A DNA stretch of 9,436 nt from Oscillospiraceae bacterium (GTDB lineage: Bacteria > Bacillota_A > Clostridia > Oscillospirales > Oscillospiraceae), in the NCBI GenBank assembly GCA_902795095.1, contig CADBKB010000080.1:1-9436 (forward strand), given 5' to 3'. The translations under genes and the position numbers were made by a program. Below, piece by piece: positions 6,918-9,436 of the stretch; position 1 is the stretch's first letter; the number at the start of each line of letters is the position of its first letter. The notes beneath the pieces were generated by a model. The model saw only the letters and a program-made list of their open reading frames with translations, had not been told where the DNA came from and searched no databases.

Positions 6918-7863
6918 CGCCGGCCATGAGCGGCAGCGCCCCGCCGAGGTCACGGCGCAGCTTCTGCGCGACGGCGAGGTCTACGATACCGTCAGGCTGA
7001 GCCGGGAAAACAACTGGCGCCACACCTGGGACGGGCTGGACGCGTCCTGCCGCTGGGAGGTCACGGAGCTCGATTGCCCCGGCTACACCGTTCGCGCCGG
7101 ACTCAGCGGCGTCACCTTTACTCTGACGAACACCTATGCCTCCGATACGCCCCCCGACCAGCCGGCGAAGCCCGCGGCGCGTCTGCCCCAGACGGGGCAG
7201 CTCTGGTGGCCCGTGCCCCTGCTGGCCCTGCTGGGCGCGCTGCTGCTGGGCCTGGCCGCCCTGCGCCGCCGCAAGGCCGCGGTGTGGGCTGTGCTGGGGA
7301 TGCTGCTGGCGGGCTGCGCCCTGGGCCTGACGGTTTCCAACCGCCTGGAGGACCGCAGCGCCGGCCGGCAGTCCGCGGACCTGCTCGGTGCGCTGACGTT
7401 CTGCGCCCCGGCGGACCAGTCGCTCCCGGAGGGCCAGATCCCGGACTATGTCCTGGATCCCCGCCGCGGCATGCCGGAGCAGACGGTGGACGGCTGTGCC
7501 TGCGTGGCAAAGCTGGAGATCCCCGCGCTGTCGCTGGAGCTGCCGGTCATTTCCGAATGGAGCTATGAAAGCCTGGAGATCGCCCCCTGCCGCTATTCCG
7601 GCTCCCTGTATCAGAACGATCTGGTCATCGCCGGTCATAATTATGAAGCCCACTTTGGCCGGCTGCGCACGCTCACCCTGGGCGACGAGGTCACCGTCAC
7701 CGATCTGGACGGCAACCGCTTCCGCTACCGCGTCTCCGAAGTCCATCAGCTTGCCCCCGGGCAGGTGGAGGAGATGACCGCCAGTGAATGGGATCTGACG
7801 CTGTTCACCTGCACCGTCGGCGGCGCCGCCCGCCTCGCGGTCTGCTGTACGAAAAGCGAATAA
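6877..7863 (+). CDS. Pilin C-terminal half (Cna-B, LPQTGQ) fused to a sortase
   Basis: The frame opens at ATG 6877, but sequence that fits the family starts at WDDAGHE (6910), so 6877 is only a formal start. In numbering from 6877: a Cna-B domain spans 12-88 (VTAQLLRDG, LSRENNWRHTWDGL, FTLTNTY). A linker follows, then LPQTGQ (103-108), a membrane helix (112-129), RRRK (130-133), a second helix (135-153) and a sortase domain (about 205-328). Sortase residues are visible: His254 in VIAGHNY, Cys312 in TLFTCT and Arg319 in GGAARLAV. The single C-terminal catalytic domain behind an N-terminal anchor differs from the class C enzyme upstream. It fits an anchoring-type sortase, but I cannot fix the class. 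No stop and no Shine-Dalgarno-preceded start separates pilin and sortase. The predicted topology puts both pilin and sortase outside the membrane. Substrate and enzyme in one chain is unusual. Confidence 0.8.
   Translation: MWTPTSRARSIWDDAGHERQRPAEVTAQLLRDGEVYDTVRLSRENNWRHTWDGLDASCRWEVTELDCPGYTVRAGLSGVTFTLTNTYASDTPPDQPAKPAARLPQTGQLWWPVPLLALLGALLLGLAALRRRKAAVWAVLGMLLAGCALGLTVSNRLEDRSAGRQSADLLGALTFCAPADQSLPEGQIPDYVLDPRRGMPEQTVDGCACVAKLEIPALSLELPVISEWSYESLEIAPCRYSGSLYQNDLVIAGHNYEAHFGRLRTLTLGDEVTVTDLDGNRFRYRVSEVHQLAPGQVEEMTASEWDLTLFTCTVGGAARLAVCCTKSE
6905..6917 (+). other. Frame break inside the basal pilin-sortase gene
   Basis: The upstream frame reads SEVDLG-stop, while the +1 frame at the same bases reads WDDAGHE and continues as a good Cna-B domain. 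Rejoining needs a gain of one base or loss of two around GATCTGGGATGA. I see no clear slippery heptamer and no strong stimulatory hairpin immediately downstream. A point mutation or sequencing error is more likely than programmed frameshifting. Confidence 0.75.
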
Positions 7864-7902
7864 AAAGGGGCCGTTGCAAAATGCATTTTGCGACGGCCCC
7901 TT
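7861..7902 (-). terminator. Probable intrinsic terminator for the minus-strand operon
   Basis: A 17-bp stem with one G-U pair (arms 7865-7881 and 7886-7902, loop TGCA) is followed on the minus strand by a run of five T before 7861. It begins at the stop codon of the sortase fusion gene and would end transcripts coming from the MBOAT/SGNH genes. It lies about 150 bases past their last stop. It could also form at the 3' end of the plus-strand mRNA, but there it lacks a T-run. Confidence 0.6.
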
Positions 7903-7904
7903 GC

Positions 7905-7936
7905 AAGATTTCCGGCAGTTTGCCGGAAATCTTTTT
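7905..7936 (+). terminator. Intrinsic terminator of the pilus operon
   Basis: A 13-bp perfect stem (arms 7905-7917 and 7921-7933, loop GTT) ends in TTTTT on the plus strand. It follows the last plus-strand stop by about 40 bases. This is a canonical rho-independent terminator. Confidence 0.85.
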
Positions 7937-8050
7937 GATTGAACGCGAAGGGCGGGCCTTGCCCCCATCACTGTCCCCCTGCTGCTCTCTTTTTGCAGCC
8001 TTTCCTTCTGTTTCGGCGTGTCGCTTTTTATTTTGCAACACGCCCTTCTT

Positions 8051-9049
8051 TCATTGTTTCGGCGGCCGCTCCTTCATTGGGGTTTTCAGCAGCTCGTTGA
8101 GATAGTCCAGGCGGCTTTGCCACAGCGCCTGATCCTGGCCGGGCAGGGGCTGGAGGTCGAAATGCTCCGCCGTCCAGGCGCCGAGATAATTGGAAAACTT
8201 CTTCGCGCCGGACCCGTTGAAGTGCAGGCTGTCATACAGATCCGTGGGGACCTCGGCGCCGATCTTGTCCGCGTCCGCCAGACAGTCGAGCATCGTCACC
8301 CCGTCGAGGCTGTCGAAAAGCTCGCACAGTCGCGCCCAGTCCGGGGTGCTCAGCCGTTCCGTTGGCGTCCGGTACAGCACCAGCTCGATCCCCTCTTTGT
8401 CGCAGAGCTTGTAGATCTGCCACAGAGGATCGACGTTCATGGACCATTTTTCCTCGGTGATCGTCATGCTCTCACAGGTGAGATCGCCGCCCTCATACTC
8501 GTCCAGCCAGGTATAGCCCGCCAGCTCGTCCGGGGCATAGCCGCCGAAGTCCTCGTCCTCCAGATCCTTCCAGCGGTCGTGGTAGAAATACAGGGGCAGA
8601 AGCAAGCCCTCCCGCACCTCCGGCTCGGCGCTGTGCACGGTTGCGTGGAGGCGGGCCGCGCCCCACGGCATTTGACCGATGTTGGTCTTGGTGAAATCCT
8701 GGTATTGCTTGAAGCCCAGACCGGAGCACTCCACGAAGATCACCCGGGGCGACTGGGTTTTGAGGCTTTGTTTGATGTAATCCAGGGTAATGGACAGGGT
8801 CTGCTCCGGCCCGGCGTTGACATAGGCGGTCAGACCGCTGGTTTCCCAGAAAGCGGCGGGGGCTACGCCGCAGTAGACCACGGAGGAGCCGAAAAACATT
8901 ACATCGATGCTGTCGCGGGGTTCCTGTAGAAAATGACCCCAGGTGGCGCCGTAATCATGCTGCTTGGGCGTGACGATCCGGGTGACCCGGCCCAGGACCA
9001 CGGCCAGTACCAGCATAAAGGCGATGAGCTCTTTTATCCTCTTTCGCAT
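8051..9049 (-). CDS. Membrane-anchored SGNH-hydrolase-like protein, probable O-acetylation partner of MBOAT
   Basis: The product is 332 residues. Residues 1-5 are basic and 8-20 hydrophobic, giving an N-terminal anchor with the rest outside the cell. Block I of the SGNH fold reads MFFGSSVVYCG (Ser56 as likely nucleophile). The second strand is RVIFVECSGLG. The C-terminal Asp-His block is DSLHFN (Asp273, His276) followed by GSGAKKFS. These positions match the GDSL/SGNH catalytic layout, with GSS in place of GDS. Its partner just upstream is an MBOAT protein. In DltB/DltD, AlgI/AlgJ and PatA/PatB-type systems such pairs move acyl groups across the membrane and onto a surface polymer. The polymer here cannot be read from the sequence. 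The start is the ATG at 9049, 13 bases after the MBOAT stop; the ATG at 9082 would overlap the MBOAT gene. Confidence 0.82.
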   Translation of the reverse strand: MRKRIKELIAFMLVLAVVLGRVTRIVTPKQHDYGATWGHFLQEPRDSIDVMFFGSSVVYCGVAPAAFWETSGLTAYVNAGPEQTLSITLDYIKQSLKTQSPRVIFVECSGLGFKQYQDFTKTNIGQMPWGAARLHATVHSAEPEVREGLLLPLYFYHDRWKDLEDEDFGGYAPDELAGYTWLDEYEGGDLTCESMTITEEKWSMNVDPLWQIYKLCDKEGIELVLYRTPTERLSTPDWARLCELFDSLDGVTMLDCLADADKIGAEVPTDLYDSLHFNGSGAKKFSNYLGAWTAEHFDLQPLPGQDQALWQSRLDYLNELLKTPMKERPPKQ

Positions 9050-9057
9050 AGCCGCAT

Positions 9058-9064
9058 CCCCCTC
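9058..9064 (-). promoter_or_regulatory. Ribosome binding site for the SGNH gene
   Basis: GAGGGGG on the minus strand overlaps the MBOAT stop codon and lies 8 bases before the ATG at 9049. It decides that start and suggests translational coupling. Confidence 0.65.
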
Positions 9065-9436
9065 AGAACTGGAAATACACAAATTCCTGGGCGTTGTAGC
9101 CGGTGCCGTAGGCGCCGAAAACCGCCACGGCGATCAGCAAGGCCGCCCAGAGCGCGTAGCGAAGCCAAACTGTTTTCAGAAGCCGGTCCCGGAGCTGCAG
9201 GGGCTCCTCCAGCCCCTCGGCCAGCAGGAATACCGCCAGACCGATTCCCAGCACCCAGAGCTTCGGCTCTGCCAGACCCATGTCCTTCAATACCAGAGGG
9301 AAGCAGACGCCGCCGGCGGTGAAGATCCGGGTCAGGATCTGTAGGGCGTGGGCGGCGCTGTCCGCCCGGAAGAAGACCCAGGCAACGGTGGTCAGGGCAA
9401 AGGTGAACAGCACCCGCACGGCCTTGACCGGCCAGG
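9063..9436 (-). CDS. MBOAT-family membrane O-acyltransferase, C-terminal end (5' part outside window)
   Basis: The frame is open from the right edge to TGA at 9065-9063, giving 124 visible residues. The GTG at 9419 is internal. The sequence begins WPVKAVRVLFTFALTT and continues VAWVFFRADS, the motif typical of the C-terminal part of MBOAT acyltransferases such as AlgI and DltB. Two further hydrophobic segments follow (LWVLGIGLAVFLLAEG and YALWAALLIAVAVFGAYG), and the protein ends NAQEFVYFQF. The catalytic His region of the family lies upstream of the window. The gene abuts the SGNH-like gene, which supports a joint role in acylating a cell-surface polymer. The family call is strong; the substrate is unknown. 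Confidence 0.85.
   Translation of the reverse strand, partial: WPVKAVRVLFTFALTTVAWVFFRADSAAHALQILTRIFTAGGVCFPLVLKDMGLAEPKLWVLGIGLAVFLLAEGLEEPLQLRDRLLKTVWLRYALWAALLIAVAVFGAYGTGYNAQEFVYFQF

Noticed and set aside
6905..6950. Programmed +1 frameshift joining the two pilin halves
   Set aside because: TGA follows GGA, but Gly-tRNA would re-pair poorly on GAT, and I see no upstream Shine-Dalgarno-like stimulator or strong hairpin just after. Not excluded, but unsupported.
6914..7000. ATG overlapping the pilin stop (ATGA) as a coupled start
   Set aside because: It reads in the third frame and stops at 7000 with no sensible protein; it does not lead into the Cna-B domain.
6892..7971. 359-codon minus-strand frame opposite the pilin-sortase gene
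   Set aside because: It starts inside the terminator pair, shows no domain, and the plus strand carries recognisable Cna-B and sortase motifs.
7937..8050. Small RNA or gene between the convergent operons
   Set aside because: Only weak short inverted repeats (7981-7999 and 8015-8044) and T-rich sequence are present, with no open frame of note; likely the 3' untranslated region of the minus-strand mRNA.
8018..8929. 303-codon plus-strand frame opposite the SGNH gene
   Set aside because: The minus strand has SGNH motifs, a membrane anchor and a ribosome binding site; the plus frame has none of these.

Overview
The window carries most of a sortase-assembled pilus locus of a Gram-positive bacterium on the plus strand. 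It converges on the end of a probable surface O-acetylation operon on the minus strand. High GC with strongly G/C-ending codons, SpaA/Cna-B pilin modules, Shine-Dalgarno sites of the AGGAG type and tandem CxxC surface repeats together suggest a high-GC gut Clostridia lineage (Oscillospiraceae-like). That placement is inference from style, not from a marker gene.

Plus strand, 1-7863. The order is: a very large LPVTGG-anchored adhesin, 5'-truncated by the window edge (1-3923); a typical LPSTGG backbone pilin (4006-5463); a class C pilin-polymerising sortase (5573-6424); and then a small basal-type pilin with an LPQTGQ signal (from 6438). The reading frame of this last pilin breaks near 6910 and continues in the +1 frame. 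After its sorting signal it runs without a stop into a second sortase domain (to 7863). The expected roles are: the adhesin as tip or ancillary subunit, the 4006 product as shaft, the class C sortase as shaft polymerase, and the LPQTGQ pilin with the last sortase as the cell-wall base and anchoring enzyme. Spacing is short and all genes point the same way, so they are probably one operon. Three consecutive hairpins between the shaft gene and the class C sortase may set their relative expression.

Two architectural oddities stand out. First, the last Cna-B domain of the adhesin appears split in two by about 350 residues of inserted sequence: tandem CxxC repeats followed by an unrelated segment whose DNA is near 48% GC, against about 70% around it. 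Second, the basal pilin and its sortase form one continuous polypeptide in the downstream frame and share one basic stop-transfer segment. If the upstream frameshift is real or bypassed, this is a pilin-sortase polyprotein.

7861-7936 holds two adjacent hairpins that look like back-to-back terminators, one for each strand. 7937-8050 shows no gene.

Minus strand, 9436-8051. The C-terminal end of an MBOAT acyltransferase (9063-9436, truncated by the window edge) is followed 13 bases later by an SGNH-hydrolase-like membrane-anchored protein (8051-9049). This pairing is typical of systems that O-acetylate cell-surface polymers.
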